In this document: one piece after another, positions 6,810 to 7,178 of the stretch
How the letters are laid out: each line of letters begins with the position of its first letter
Numbering within the stretch: position 1 is the stretch's first letter
DNA from: Methanobacterium sp.
Lineage (GTDB): Archaea; Methanobacteriota; Methanobacteria; Methanobacteriales; Methanobacteriaceae
DNA length: 7,178 nt
Assembly: GCA_003158115.1 (NCBI GenBank)
Contig: PMGM01000094.1
Location: forward strand, 1-7,178
Reading direction: 5' to 3'
Notes under the pieces: model-generated
What the model saw: the letters and a program-made list of their open reading frames with translations, nothing else
Databases searched by the model: none
Told to the model about the DNA's origin: nothing
Made by a program: the position numbers and the translations under genes

Positions 6810-7178
6810 GTGTTATGGATTATTAAGATATTTATTCTGTTATTATCATCAATTAAAACAGTTGGCAATCCAAAAAAAATGACTGTATCGGTGATAATCC
6901 CAGCTTACAATGAAGAAAAGACAGTAGCTAAAGTTGTGAGGGTTGTAAAATCTTTAAACTACATTAAAGAGGTTATTGTAGTCAATGATGGATCATCTGA
7001 TCAGACATCACAAAATGCATTGGATGCTGGTGCTATGGTAATAAACCATGCTAAAAATAAAGGAAAAGGTGCAGCCATAAAAACGGGTTTCAAGAAGTCT
7101 AAAGGAGACATAGTAGTATTTTTAGATGCAGATCTACATAATTTGACTAAAAATCAGGTTAACAATATTATTATGCCT
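6810..7178 (+). CDS. GT2 family glycosyltransferase, 5' part (runs off window)
   Basis: The first 123 codons of a GT-A fold family 2 glycosyltransferase, with no stop before the window edge. Visible motifs are VSVIIPAYNEEKTV, the nucleotide-binding VVNDGSSDQT, the NKGKGAAIKTGF region and the metal-binding D-x-D in VFLDADLHNLT. This is the pattern of dolichyl-phosphate-sugar and related archaeal transferases, including glucosyl-phosphoglycerate-synthase-like proteins. Donor and acceptor cannot be told from this fragment. I chose GTG at 6810 because GAGGTG at 6798-6803 lies six bases upstream. The protein then gains 23 residues before the internal Met, including a hydrophobic LWIIKIFILLL that could touch or anchor to the membrane. 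The ATG at 6879 is where many family members begin (MTVSVIIPAYN) but has no ribosome site. Confidence 0.88.
   Translation, partial: MLWIIKIFILLLSSIKTVGNPKKMTVSVIIPAYNEEKTVAKVVRVVKSLNYIKEVIVVNDGSSDQTSQNALDAGAMVINHAKNKGKGAAIKTGFKKSKGDIVVFLDADLHNLTKNQVNNIIMP

Noticed and set aside
1..7178. CRISPR array, insertion sequence, tRNA or rRNA gene, integrase or defence module
   Set aside because: No spaced direct repeats, terminal inverted repeats with a transposase, clover-leaf fold or defence-related protein motifs were found by eye; a covariance-model RNA search would be the decisive test for small RNAs.

Overview
The window looks like a chromosomal piece of a mesophilic methanogenic archaeon, most likely Methanobacterium or a close relative in the Methanobacteriales. 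The reasons are the AT-rich DNA, archaeal-style TATA elements in the intergenic spaces, Shine-Dalgarno sites of the GGAGGTGA type, and the gene set. That set includes a CfbA-type small chelatase (coenzyme F430 and cobamide synthesis), a compact archaeal UbiD homologue that fits the archaeal mevalonate pathway, an AmmeMemoRadiSam radical SAM protein, and a PurE made of two fused domains. The taxonomic call is inference; no rRNA or marker gene is present.

Layout. Positions 37-749 (minus) hold a broken gene for a membrane-anchored, probably glycosylated surface protein: the N-terminal anchor and the ectodomain lie in different frames, and the 3' end looks eroded. A divergent AT-rich spacer (about 750-1089) follows. 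Next is a tightly packed plus-strand operon: a Zn-ribbon/OB-fold (DUF35) protein, cfbA and thiL, each overlapping the next. After a 79-bp gap comes amrS, also on plus. It converges with a UbiD-family decarboxylase on minus across a 50-bp spacer containing a symmetrical AT-rich palindrome. Further right on minus are a 42-residue Cys-rich single-pass membrane protein and the tandem purE, read in the order purE, small protein, ubiD-like gene. After a divergent promoter region of about 200 bp, the 5' part of a GT2 glycosyltransferase gene runs off the right edge on plus.

How the genes relate. This is mostly a housekeeping neighbourhood for cofactor, isoprenoid and purine synthesis. CfbA loads Ni or Co into sirohydrochlorin. 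ThiL makes thiamine diphosphate. PurE carboxylates AIR. The UbiD-like enzyme most probably decarboxylates trans-anhydromevalonate 5-phosphate to isopentenyl phosphate. The DUF35 protein belongs to the family that bridges acetoacetyl-CoA thiolase and HMG-CoA synthase at the top of the same isoprenoid pathway, so two mevalonate-related genes lie within about 3 kb of each other.

I see no obvious new defence, mobile or CRISPR system. The less ordinary items are the degenerate second PurE domain, the tiny membrane protein between purE and the decarboxylase, the broken surface-protein gene, and the separation of the DUF35 and AmrS genes from their usual partners.
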